Program-made: the position numbers and the translations under genes
Notes under the pieces: model-generated
Database searches by the model: none
What the model was told of the DNA's origin: nothing
Seen by the model: only the letters and a program-made list of their open reading frames with translations
In this document: in pieces, positions 1-6,621 of the stretch
How positions within the stretch are numbered: the stretch's first letter is position 1
How the letters are laid out: every line of letters starts with the position of its first letter
Assembly: GCA_023389005.1 (NCBI GenBank)
Contig: JAEWFE010000193.1
Coordinates: forward strand, 1 to 9,700
DNA: 9,700 bases
Direction: 5' to 3'
Origin: Bacillota bacterium
Lineage (GTDB): Bacteria > Bacillota > Bacilli > Lactobacillales > Enterococcaceae

Positions 1-714
1 TTTTTACAGGAAATCTTGGAAGAAATGCAAGATACATGGTATGATACACTTGTCAGACAAAGGTACGATACTTATCAGATTTTGCTTGAACCTTTTTTCA
101 AACTCACCCCGGCGAAACGCTATTTTGCTTTACAGGGGATTTTTCATCGCTTATCACTTAAAGCACAGATTCCCTTAAAAGAAGCCCATGTAGCGCAAGT
201 GTTAGACCTACTTGCCGATGAGCGGACGGCTTTTGTACTCTCGGTAGAAAACCATTGGCAAATTCAAGCCAGCCAAGACAAGCTAATCATTGCGCGTCAA
301 AAAGAAAAAGTGACGAGTCAAGATTTTTGCTACACGTTAAAAGTGGGCGAGTCAATCATGATTGATGAAAATCGTTGGGTGGGCTTGTTTGTCTCAGGGG
401 AGGAAAAAATTCCCAAAAAAGTCAAACATTTCTCAGAATTTCGCCATGAATTTTTGGCAGAATTAAATCCGGTTTTAACGTTGCGCCCGAGAAAACCTGG
501 GGATAAAATCGCGTTAAGTGCAAGTTTAACAAAAAAGGTTCGGCGGTATTTTATTGACGAAAAGATACCGACAGCACAAAGAATGCAGGCAATTGTGGTC
601 TTAGATGCGTCAAAAAATATCATGAGTTTGCTTCCTTTTGTGAATTCTTATTTGAGTATTGATGCTAAAACTGATAAAATACGTTACATACTGGTCTATC
701 GATACATAGAGTAG
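1..714 (+). CDS. tilS: tRNA(Ile)-lysidine synthase TilS, 3' part (5' end outside window)
   Basis: The reading frame is open from base 1 to the TAG at 712-714, giving 237 visible residues. The N-terminal ATP-pyrophosphatase domain with its SGGxDS loop lies upstream of the window. What remains is the substrate-binding region and the C-terminal domain. The latter is recognised by LRPRKPGDKI (visible residues 161-170) followed by KKVRRYFIDEKIP (178-190), the conserved basic signature of the TilS C-terminal domain. TilS uses ATP and lysine to turn C34 of the CAU anticodon of a minor tRNA-Ile into lysidine, so that AUA is read as isoleucine; it is essential in most bacteria. The TTG at 16 is an internal codon, not the start. 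hpt follows 20 bp downstream, the usual order in Firmicutes. Identification is firm; full length cannot be judged. Confidence 0.93.
   Translation, partial: FLQEILEEMQDTWYDTLVRQRYDTYQILLEPFFKLTPAKRYFALQGIFHRLSLKAQIPLKEAHVAQVLDLLADERTAFVLSVENHWQIQASQDKLIIARQKEKVTSQDFCYTLKVGESIMIDENRWVGLFVSGEEKIPKKVKHFSEFRHEFLAELNPVLTLRPRKPGDKIALSASLTKKVRRYFIDEKIPTAQRMQAIVVLDASKNIMSLLPFVNSYLSIDAKTDKIRYILVYRYIE
652..680 (+). promoter_or_regulatory. Probable sigma-A promoter for hpt inside the 3' end of tilS
   Basis: TTGAGT (652-657) and TAAAAT (675-680) are separated by exactly 17 bp. A TG dinucleotide at 672-673 gives an extended -10. It lies 55 bp upstream of the hpt start, so hpt (and perhaps ftsH) could be transcribed independently of tilS. 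This is a consensus match only. Confidence 0.5.
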
Positions 715-734
715 CATTTAAGGAGGATAAAGTC

Positions 735-1283
735 ATGTTGATGAATGACATTGAAAAAGTATTGATTACAAAAGAGCAAATCGCCGCTCGTTGTGAAGAA
801 CTAGGTAAGGAATTACAAGAAAAATTTGCAGGAAAAACTCCTTTAGTCGTAGGTGTCTTAAAAGGGGCTGTTCCTTTTATGGCGGATATTATTCGTGCGA
901 TGGATAGCCATGTGGAAATCGACTTTATGGATGTTTCAAGTTACGGAAATGCCTTAGTGTCATCTGGTGAGGTCAAAATTGTGAAAGATCTTGATACCAA
1001 TGTAGAAGGCCGTGACATGTTAATCGTGGAAGATATTATTGATAGCGGTCGTACTTTAGCTTATTTAGTAGACCTATTCAAATATCGCAAAGCAAATTCA
1101 ATTACCATTGTGACCCTTTTAGACAAACCAGAAGGACGCGCGGTGGATATCGAAGCTGATTATGTTGGTTTTGATGTGCCAAATGAATTTGTGGTCGGCT
1201 ATGGTTTAGATTACTGCGAACGTTATCGTAACCTACCTTATGTTGGGGTATTAAAACCTGAAATTTATCAAACAAATGAGTAA
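735..1283 (+). CDS. hpt: Hypoxanthine (guanine) phosphoribosyltransferase
   Basis: This 182-residue cytoplasmic enzyme has the normal family length. It transfers phosphoribose from PRPP to hypoxanthine or guanine, making IMP or GMP in purine salvage. The diagnostic PRPP-binding loop VEDIIDSGRT is at residues 98-107, with the acidic pair E99-D100. VLKGAVPF (41-48) is the first active-site loop. DVPNEFVVGYGLD (147-159) is the purine-binding C-terminal segment. AGGAGG at 721-726 lies 8 nt before ATG 735, which favours this start over the second ATG at 741. tilS ends 20 bp upstream and ftsH begins 68 bp downstream, an arrangement conserved in many Firmicutes. Nothing is missing or odd. Confidence 0.96.
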   Translation: MLMNDIEKVLITKEQIAARCEELGKELQEKFAGKTPLVVGVLKGAVPFMADIIRAMDSHVEIDFMDVSSYGNALVSSGEVKIVKDLDTNVEGRDMLIVEDIIDSGRTLAYLVDLFKYRKANSITIVTLLDKPEGRAVDIEADYVGFDVPNEFVVGYGLDYCERYRNLPYVGVLKPEIYQTNE

Positions 1284-1300
1284 AAAAATATTGATACTTA

Positions 1301-1309
1301 TGTTAAAAT
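1301..1309 (+). promoter_or_regulatory. Possible extended -10 promoter element of ftsH
   Basis: TGTTAAAAT in the hpt-ftsH gap reads as TGn-TAAAAT, an extended -10 element. No good -35 stands 17 bp upstream: TTGATA at 1291 is too close. If real it is a -35-independent promoter, 43 bp upstream of the ftsH start. Confidence 0.33.
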
Positions 1310-1314
1310 ATATA

Positions 1315-1331
1315 GGTCAATAAAAGACAAA
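1315..1331 (+). promoter_or_regulatory. CtsR-like direct repeat upstream of ftsH
   Basis: GGTCAAT, spacer AAA, then AGACAAA resembles the CtsR operator, a tandem (A/G)GTCAAA heptad with a 3-bp spacer. Each heptad has one mismatch. The site lies directly after the putative -10 and 20 bp before the ftsH start, where a repressor would act. CtsR control of ftsH has been described in some lactic acid bacteria. The two mismatches keep this tentative. Confidence 0.38.
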
Positions 1332-1351
1332 CAAGGGCAAGGAGGAGCTCG

Positions 1352-3394
1352 ATGAACAGGAAAAATAATAATGGTATGTTAAAAAATACCTTATATTACA
1401 TCCTTGTGCTTCTTGCAATGGCGGGGATTTTAATCTTCTTTGTCGGCAATGGTAGCAGTCAGTCACCATCGATTGACTACTCGAAATTTACTGAGCAATT
1501 AGAAGACGGTAAAATCAAGTCATTTTCCGTACAACCGGCAAATGGCGTCTACAAAATTAGCGGGAAATACAAAGATGAACAAACAGTAAGTAATAACAGT
1601 GGGCTTTCAATTCTAGGTTCAACTAGCACGAAGTCAACGAGTTTTACAACGATTGTCTTGCCAAATGATTCCACATTAAGTGAAATTACATCTTTGGCAG
1701 CAACACATAACGTAGATACAACCATTAAGGAAGAATCTAGCAGCGGTGTTTGGATTTCATTCTTAATTAGCATGGTGCCGTTTGTCATCATGATATTCTT
1801 CTTCTACATGATTATGGGTCAACAAGCCGGTGGTGGCGGTGGTGGCCGTGGCGTGATGAACTTTGGTAAATCAAAAGCCAAAGAAGCCGATAAAAAAGCC
1901 AACCGCGTGCGTTTCTCTGACGTAGCTGGGGCTGAAGAAGAAAAACAAGAATTAGTCGAAGTGGTGGAATTCTTAAAAGATCCACGTCGCTTCTCAGCAT
2001 TAGGTGCACGTATTCCAGCTGGGGTGTTACTAGAAGGACCTCCAGGAACCGGTAAAACTTTATTAGCCAAAGCAGTTGCCGGTGAAGCAGGCGTACCATT
2101 TTACTCTATCTCTGGTTCAGACTTTGTAGAAATGTTTGTCGGGGTCGGAGCAAGTCGTGTACGTGATTTATTTGATACTGCGAAGAAAAACTCACCAGCC
2201 ATTATCTTTATCGATGAAATTGATGCGGTGGGTCGTCAACGTGGTGCTGGTATGGGTGGCGGACATGATGAACGTGAACAAACCCTTAACCAATTGCTTG
2301 TTGAAATGGATGGTTTCAGTGGAAATGAAGGAGTAATCGTCATTGCTGCTACCAACCGTTCAGACGTCTTGGATCCAGCGTTATTGCGTCCAGGCCGATT
2401 TGACCGTCAAATTTTAGTCGGTCGTCCCGATGTCAAAGGTCGTGAAGCTATTTTACGCGTCCATGCGAAAAATAAACCATTGGCTGATGATGTCGACTTG
2501 AAAGTAATCGCCCAACAAACACCAGGATTTGCCGGGGCTGATTTAGAAAACGTCTTAAACGAAGCGGCTTTAGTGGCTGCCCGTCGTAATAAAACGAAAA
2601 TTGATGCTTCTGATATTGATGAAGCTGAGGACCGCGTGATTGCTGGTCCTGCTAAGAAAGATCGCGTGATTAGTAAACGTGAGCGCGAAATGGTGGCCTA
2701 TCACGAAGCTGGACACACCATTGTTGGTTTAGTGCTTTCTCGTGCGCGTGTTGTACACAAGGTAACGATTATCCCTCGTGGACGCGCCGGTGGTTACATG
2801 ATTGCTTTACCAAAAGAAGATCAAATGTTGTTAACCAAAGACGATATGTTCGAACAAATTGTGGGGCTATTAGGTGGACGTACGGCTGAAGAAATTATCT
2901 TTGGTGTTCAATCTACCGGGGCTTCCAATGACTTTGAACAAGCCACAGCCTTAGCACGCAGCATGGTGACTGAATATGGTATGAGTGACAAGCTTGGACC
3001 TGTGCAATATGAAGGTAATCATCAAGTCTTTATTGGTCGTGATTATGGTCAAACCAAAGCTTATTCTGAACAAATTGCTTATGAAATTGACCAAGAAGTT
3101 CGCCGTATCTTGATGGAAGCTCATGATAAAGCACGCGAAATCATCGAAACGCATCGTGACAAACATAAATTAATTGCTGAAAAATTATTAGAGTTTGAAA
3201 CATTAGATGCTAAGGCAATCAAGTCCTTGTTTGAAACAGGGAAAATGCCTGCACAAGATGAATCTGAATTTCCAAGTGAAAAAGCGCAAAGTTATGAAGA
3301 AGCAAAACGTGCCCTAGAAGAACGTGATGCGAAAAAACAAGCGCAATCTGATGAAGAGACGACAATCACACCAGATGATACAACAGAAGAATAA
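1352..3394 (+). CDS. ftsH: ATP-dependent membrane zinc metalloprotease FtsH
   Basis: A 680-residue, complete FtsH. It forms a membrane-anchored hexamer that unfolds and degrades misassembled membrane proteins and short-lived regulators. Order of parts: first membrane segment about 12-32, extracytoplasmic domain about 33-132, second membrane segment about 134-156, Gly-rich linker 160-167, then the AAA+ module. That module has Walker A GPPGTGKT (229-236), pore loop FVG (262-264), Walker B IIFIDEID (284-291) and a second region of homology ending LLRPGRFD (344-351). The protease domain has HEAGH (451-455), with E452 catalytic and H451, H455 and probably D527 binding zinc. The C-terminus is a charged, acidic tail ending DDTTEE. 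AAGGAGGAG lies just before ATG 1352. It is probably co-transcribed in part with hpt, and a strong terminator follows 2 bp after the stop. Confidence 0.98.
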   Translation: MNRKNNNGMLKNTLYYILVLLAMAGILIFFVGNGSSQSPSIDYSKFTEQLEDGKIKSFSVQPANGVYKISGKYKDEQTVSNNSGLSILGSTSTKSTSFTTIVLPNDSTLSEITSLAATHNVDTTIKEESSSGVWISFLISMVPFVIMIFFFYMIMGQQAGGGGGGRGVMNFGKSKAKEADKKANRVRFSDVAGAEEEKQELVEVVEFLKDPRRFSALGARIPAGVLLEGPPGTGKTLLAKAVAGEAGVPFYSISGSDFVEMFVGVGASRVRDLFDTAKKNSPAIIFIDEIDAVGRQRGAGMGGGHDEREQTLNQLLVEMDGFSGNEGVIVIAATNRSDVLDPALLRPGRFDRQILVGRPDVKGREAILRVHAKNKPLADDVDLKVIAQQTPGFAGADLENVLNEAALVAARRNKTKIDASDIDEAEDRVIAGPAKKDRVISKREREMVAYHEAGHTIVGLVLSRARVVHKVTIIPRGRAGGYMIALPKEDQMLLTKDDMFEQIVGLLGGRTAEEIIFGVQSTGASNDFEQATALARSMVTEYGMSDKLGPVQYEGNHQVFIGRDYGQTKAYSEQIAYEIDQEVRRILMEAHDKAREIIETHRDKHKLIAEKLLEFETLDAKAIKSLFETGKMPAQDESEFPSEKAQSYEEAKRALEERDAKKQAQSDEETTITPDDTTEE

Positions 3395-3396
3395 AC

Positions 3397-3431
3397 AAAA
3401 AGCGGCCGGTTCAAGTAATCGGTCGCTTTTT
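3397..3431 (+). terminator. Rho-independent terminator after ftsH
   Basis: The arm AAAAAGCGGCCG (3397-3408) pairs with CGGTCGCTTTTT (3420-3431), a 12-bp stem with one G-U pair, an 11-nt loop and a T tract. It closes the tilS-hpt-ftsH block and leaves only 19 nt before the next start codon. The A/T symmetry could let it work in both directions. Confidence 0.88.
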
Positions 3432-3450
3432 AGAATTATGGGAGGTTTTT

Positions 3451-3960
3451 ATGCAAATTAGAAAAGAAGAATTACCAGACTACGACACAGTCTATCATGT
3501 CGTCCAGCAAGCCTTTGAGCAGGCAGAACACGCAGACGGCAATGAAGCGGATTTGGTCACTGCCTTAAGAACAGGTCCAGCTTTCATTCCTGAACTTTCG
3601 CTAGTTGCTGAGATAGAGGGGAAAATTGTCGGTCATATCCTCTTTACCAAAGGACAAATCGCCGATAATACCGTATTAGCACTAGCACCATTAGCTGTAT
3701 TGCCGAATTATCAAGGACAAGGAATTGGTGCGGCACTTGTCAACGAGGGCCATCGAATTGCTCGCCAATTAGGGTATGATTATGTGATTGTTTTAGGCGG
3801 TCCGTATTATCAACGTTTTGGCTATGTCTCAGCCAGCTCGCTAGGTATTACTGCACCATTTGAAGTACTAGACGAATACTTTATGGCGAAAAAACTCAAT
3901 CCTCACGCTGAAAAGGTAAACGGTGTGATGCACTACGCCAAAGAGTTTGGGATAGAATAA
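3451..3960 (+). CDS. GNAT-family N-acetyltransferase (YhbS-like), substrate unknown
   Basis: 169 residues with a complete GNAT fold. The acetyl-CoA-binding motif A runs LAPLAVLPNYQGQGIG, with the pyrophosphate-binding QGQGIG at residues 88-93. YVIVLGGPYYQRFGY (111-125) is the beta-strand and tyrosine-rich segment typical of the YhbS/COG3153 branch. The acceptor cannot be told from sequence. The protein is soluble, with no signal peptide. GGGAGG lies 8-9 nt before ATG 3451. The start is only 19 nt past the ftsH terminator, so no promoter fits between them; expression would need read-through or a promoter inside ftsH or the hairpin. Two decayed relatives lie downstream at 5519-5823 and 5957-6132. 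This is the only intact copy. Confidence 0.88.
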   Translation: MQIRKEELPDYDTVYHVVQQAFEQAEHADGNEADLVTALRTGPAFIPELSLVAEIEGKIVGHILFTKGQIADNTVLALAPLAVLPNYQGQGIGAALVNEGHRIARQLGYDYVIVLGGPYYQRFGYVSASSLGITAPFEVLDEYFMAKKLNPHAEKVNGVMHYAKEFGIE

Positions 3961-4245
3961 AGTTGAGTCACTTCTGGCTAATTTTAGATAGTGCGGTATC
4001 GCTCGACAAAAGAAAAATGAAGCAGAAAAATAAATTGCACACAGGTTTGATACTTGGGTTTTTTTGAGTAAAGATGTTATTATTAAGACAACATAAATTA
4101 TTTAGAACAAAGGTACAAGAAGGAGAATTCAAAGGAAAAAGCGCTATTCTTGAGCAAATGGATTTCTAAATTAAGGCAAAACAAATAGAAAGCAAACTAT
4201 GGATACTTTTGATTGCACCTTCTTTTGATAATTGAAACTTCCGGA

Positions 4246-4297
4246 ATCGGCAAAAATATATTAAACTATGGAGATTGATGCTAGATTTATTGCCGAT
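4246..4297. repeat. Inverted repeat in the Fic promoter region, possible operator
   Basis: ATCGGCAA (4246-4253) and TTGCCGAT (4290-4297) are perfect 8-bp inverted copies with centres 44 bp apart, about four helical turns. The left arm overlaps the palindrome TTCCGGAA (4239-4246). The right arm ends 7 bp before the -10 element at 4305. The placement suits a repressor binding two half-sites, and the gene it controls starts with a DNA-binding domain. Autoregulation is an inference. Confidence 0.45.
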
Positions 4298-4304
4298 AAA
4301 AGGA

Positions 4305-4310
4305 TATAAT
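4305..4310 (+). promoter_or_regulatory. -10 element of the Fic gene promoter
   Basis: A perfect TATAAT lies 35 bp upstream of the ATG. The hexamer 17 bp further upstream, TAGATT (4282-4287), is a poor -35, as expected of a weak or regulated promoter. The neighbouring inverted repeat supports regulation. Confidence 0.45.
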
Positions 4311-4345
4311 ATAGTGTAGATTGGATTGATAAGGGAGGAGTGCAG

Positions 4346-5245
4346 ATGGGATACCTTTCAGTTACTGAAATAGCAAAAAAATGGAATGTGTCGGAACGTA
4401 GTGTGAGAAATTATTGTGCTCAAGGGCGTGTGCAGGGTGCTTTTCTTACCGGAAAGACCTGGAATATTCCGGAGAACGCCGAAAAGCCGGAGCGTTCTAA
4501 CAAAAAGAAAGCATCCCCTCTTACGCTGCTTGATATCTTGCAGGAGCAAAAAGCAAGTAAATACTCCGGCGGTATTTACCATAAAACACAAATTGATTTA
4601 ACGTATAATTCAAACCACATTGAGGGAAGTCGTCTGACCCATGATCAGACCAGATATATTTTCGAGACCAATACCATCGGCGTAGAAAATGAAGCTCTCA
4701 ATGTGGATGATGTGATTGAAACGTCAAATCACTTTCGATGTATTGATATGATTATTGATCATGCAACAAAAGCTTTGACTGAGAAGTTTATCAAGGAGCT
4801 TCATCTGACTTTGAAAAGCGGAACCAGTGATTCCAGAAAAGACTGGTTTGCAGTAGGAGATTATAAGAGATTGCCTAATGAAGTGGGTGGCATGGATACT
4901 GCTCTACCAGAAGAAGTTGCCAATAAGATGAAAACATTGCTATCGGTGTACAACTCAAAAGAAGAAAAGACCTTTGAGGATATTCTGGACTTCCATGTAA
5001 GGTTTGAGAGAATTCATCCGTTTCAAGATGGCAACGGTCGTGTAGGTCGACTGATTATGTTTAAGGAATGTTTGAAATATAATATCGTTCCGTTCATTAT
5101 AGAGGATAACCTGAAGATGTTCTATTATAGAGGTTTGAAGGAGTGGGACAATGAAAAAGGGTATCTGACAGATGCTTGTCTGACCGCACAGGATCGATAT
5201 AAGGCGTATTTGGACTATTTCAGAATCCCATATGAAGTAAGATAA
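4346..5245 (+). CDS. Fic-domain protein (putative AMP transferase) with N-terminal HTH
   Basis: 299 residues from ATG 4346. GGAGG at 4334-4338 is 7 nt before it, whereas an in-frame GTG at 4340 overlaps that site and is unlikely. Residues about 4-46 form a MerR/excisionase-type helix-turn-helix (SVTEIAKKWNVSERSVRNY), followed by a Lys-rich linker (50-57). The Fic core carries the catalytic motif HPFQDGNGRVGR (224-235), with His224 as general base, Asp228 as metal ligand and the GNGR anion hole. Fic enzymes usually move AMP from ATP to a Ser, Thr or Tyr of a target protein. SNHIEG (89-94) matches the inhibitory (S/T)xxxE(G/N) helix, whose Glu (E93) blocks ATP binding; lying before the Fic core in the same chain, it makes this a class II, self-inhibited Fic. 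The target is unknown. Codons such as CCG, ACG and CTG, and the isolated setting, suggest transfer from a clostridial-type donor. Confidence 0.9.
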   Translation: MGYLSVTEIAKKWNVSERSVRNYCAQGRVQGAFLTGKTWNIPENAEKPERSNKKKASPLTLLDILQEQKASKYSGGIYHKTQIDLTYNSNHIEGSRLTHDQTRYIFETNTIGVENEALNVDDVIETSNHFRCIDMIIDHATKALTEKFIKELHLTLKSGTSDSRKDWFAVGDYKRLPNEVGGMDTALPEEVANKMKTLLSVYNSKEEKTFEDILDFHVRFERIHPFQDGNGRVGRLIMFKECLKYNIVPFIIEDNLKMFYYRGLKEWDNEKGYLTDACLTAQDRYKAYLDYFRIPYEVR

Positions 5246-5445
5246 TTTTCAAAGGTTCAAATAATCTCTTCATATCTGACTTTGACAAATATATGTTAGA
5301 GCTTAGAAAATCGAAAAAGGATTAATCTCTCTCTATCATAAACAAAAGTTATGGAATAGTTTTTTTCGTGATAGTGTTACAAAAATACTTGACCACTATA
5401 CAATGTAGTCTAAAGACGAACAAATGAATTATTATCTAAAATCAA

Positions 5446-5479
5446 AGCCTACTGGAGTTTTTTCTGGTAGGCTCTTTTT
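5446..5479 (+). terminator. Terminator hairpin upstream of the GNAT pseudogene
   Basis: AGCCTAC (5446-5452) pairs perfectly with GTAGGCT (5467-5473) across a 14-nt loop, followed by CTTTTT. It is the first good hairpin after the Fic stop, 200 bp downstream, and may end the Fic transcript or be left from a lost gene. Just upstream, near 5388-5410, TTGACC and ACTATACAATGTAGT look like promoter or operator debris with no intact gene attached. Confidence 0.7.
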
Positions 5480-5518
5480 GTTCACACAAGAAAACTTTTA
5501 AAATCATTGGAGGTTTTT

Positions 5519-5823
5519 ATGTACATTTGAAAAGAAGCATTAGCAGATTACGACACGGTCTATCAAGTCATCCAGCAAACCTTTGAACAAGATGAACACG
5601 CTGACGGCAATGAATCGGATTTGGTCACTGCCTTAAGAAAAGGTTCAGCTTTCATTCCTGAACTTTCGCTAGTTGCTGAGTTGGTTATATTCTAGCCAGA
5701 CCGCTCGGCATTACTGCACCATTTGAAGTACCAGACGAATACTTTATGGCGAAAAAACTCAATCCTCACGCTGAAAAGGTAAACGGTGTGATGCACTACG
5801 CCAAAGAGTTTGGGATAGAGTAA
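5519..5823 (+). pseudogene. Second, broken copy of the GNAT acetyltransferase gene
   Basis: Colinear with the intact gene at 3451-3960. Bases 5519-5680 match 3451-3612 with 18 differences in 162 and no gap. Bases 5681-5823 match 3818-3960 with 11 differences in 143. The 205 bp corresponding to 3613-3817, which hold the acetyl-CoA motif, are gone and the frame shifts. Codon 4 is TGA instead of AGA, so the copy was dead on two counts. The ribosome-binding site GGAGGTTTTTATG is kept. An 87-nt tract matching 3870-3956 is identical, far closer than the rest, which hints at gene conversion or a mosaic origin. With the intact copy it forms direct repeats around the Fic gene. Confidence 0.92.
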
Positions 5824-5830
5824 AGAATAG

Positions 5831-5873
5831 GCTCACTAACCAATGATAGCTAAGTTAGTGAGCGTTCTCTTTT
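5831..5873 (+). terminator. Hairpin terminator after the GNAT pseudogene
   Basis: GCTCACTAAC (5831-5840) and GTTAGTGAGC (5854-5863) form a perfect 10-bp stem with a 13-nt loop, followed by the interrupted T tract GTTCTCTTTT. It starts 7 bp after the relic's stop and is probably the GNAT gene's original terminator. The intact copy has no comparable hairpin. Confidence 0.7.
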
Positions 5874-5956
5874 GATTTTATGGTTTGTTCTTTATACATA
5901 AAAGGTCGCACTGCCTTTCGCCTAATTTTAGTTTGTTTTTAGGGGATTTTTAAGAA

Positions 5957-6132
5957 GTTAGGTGATTGTTGATAGGTCATGCTTATTCTAATGTGATAAA
6001 TATCCTAGTCAGTACGCTGGGCATTACTGCGATGTTTATAGTCCAAGATGAATGTTTCGTGTCATAAAACTTCAATCTCTAGGCTACAAACGTAAGCAGT
6101 GTTGATTCATGACAAAGTATTTGTAAGAAAAT
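5957..6132 (+). pseudogene. Third, heavily decayed relic of a GNAT gene 3' end
   Basis: Translation shows LGITAxFxVxDExF aligned with LGITAPFEVLDEYF of the intact protein (residues 131-144). At DNA level, CTGGGCATTACTGC matches CTAGGTATTACTGC, and the alignment runs on, weaker but colinear, to the end of the gene. Upstream, GTGATTGTT (5962-5970) matches the start of the VIVLGG strand, with small indels before the better block. At least three in-frame stops break it. Its 5' half is not recognisable. It is far more diverged than the copy at 5519-5823, so it is an older duplicate or a different allele. The assignment rests on manual alignment. Confidence 0.7.
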
Positions 6133-6399
6133 AAGAAGTAAGATGTCGGAAAAATACAAAATGAAGTAAAAAGTTGGCCCTAAGACATGATGTTGGTGTC
6201 ACAAAGATACTATTATCTGGAATTTGACAGTTGTAGAATACGGCAATGGCTAAACCACTTGTTGTCCAACGTTTTTGGTCGATTGCAAATTTTATAAAAG
6301 TGTCGGATGTAAATCTGTTTTTATAATAAACACAAAAAATATTATTGTTAAATCACTACTTTAAACGTAAAAGAAAATGTTTCGAAAAGATTAGTGAAG
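6133..6399. other. Degraded AT-rich stretch, no gene recognised
   Basis: No gene with a start codon and ribosome-binding site is seen on either strand. All plus-strand frames are broken by stops. The minus strand has about 100 codons without a stop (roughly 6110-6355) but no ATG, and I cannot relate its translation to any family. It lies between two gene relics and is most simply more decayed accessory DNA, possibly upstream parts of the phage terminase gene that follows. Confidence 0.5.
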
Positions 6400-6613
6400 C
6401 CTCATCATCCAGTAGATTATGATAACGTATCTGTAAAGTGAATATAGCACATACAACAAGAACCACAATGACATAATTAAAGTTAACAAAGAAAAGTCCA
6501 CAGAAAAGATAGATGGTGCGATTTCCACCATCATGGCATGAGATAGAGCAATTAGATGCGGAGTAGATAATAGCGATTCGGTGTACGATAATAGAGAGAT
6601 TTTATTTCTTTAA
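6400..6613 (+). pseudogene. Relic of the C-terminus of a phage terminase large subunit
   Basis: In the frame ending at TAA 6611-6613, the translation KEKSTEKIDGAISTIMA, stop, DRAIR, then SVYDNREILFL matches in order the typical end of HK97-type terminase large subunits (KSTEKIDGAVATIMALDRAIR ... SVYDxRG). The stop TGA at 6539-6541 replaces the expected Leu. In another frame, PHHPVDYDNVSVK (6400-6438) fits the preceding GNPVLxWxxDNVVVK block, so there is also a frameshift near 6437. The terminase motor cuts and packages phage DNA; only the tail of the nuclease domain is left. No portal, capsid or integrase gene is nearby. The family call is from recalled consensus. Confidence 0.72.
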
Positions 6614-6621
6614 GATATGTG

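Larger units (their letters stand above)
3961..4345. other. Non-coding, AT-rich gap between the GNAT and Fic genes
   Basis: No supported gene is seen. The first 45 bp contain GAGTCACT and ATAGTG, perhaps a worn version of the hairpin that follows the second GNAT copy at 5831-5863. A 31-codon ORF at 4074-4169 has no ribosome-binding site. The Fic promoter region, with an inverted repeat and a -10 element, occupies the last 100 bp. Confidence 0.6.

Noticed and set aside
1812..2099. Long open frames on the strand opposite ftsH, and similar ones opposite tilS, hslO and dusB
   Set aside because: They are antisense shadows of well-identified genes, without ribosome-binding sites or family resemblance.
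4074..4169. 31-codon ORF with Lys/Glu-rich product, faintly like the C-terminal helix of a MerR-type regulator
   Set aside because: No ribosome-binding site, very short, and the likeness rests on charged residues common in any AT-rich coiled stretch.
5342..5370. Possible terminator with AAAAG-TTAT and ATAG-TTTTTTT downstream of Fic
   Set aside because: The stem is short, AT-only apart from one G-U pair, and too weak to count as a terminator.
5388..5410. TTGACC followed by ACTATACAATGTAGT, resembling a promoter or a CopY/BlaI-type operator
   Set aside because: The palindrome has the wrong central spacing for those regulators and no intact gene lies directly downstream.
6110..6355. About 100 codons without a stop on the minus strand
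   Set aside because: There is no ATG in it, no ribosome-binding site, and the translation resembles no family I know; the open run is probably a chance effect of composition.
6582..6595. The 14-mer TGTACGATAATAGA occurs here and again at the 3' end of dusB (9686-9699), which could suggest a phage attachment core
   Set aside because: A 14-base match has a fair chance of arising in 9.7 kb of AT-rich DNA. It lies inside the terminase coding relic, not at an element edge, and no integrase gene is present.
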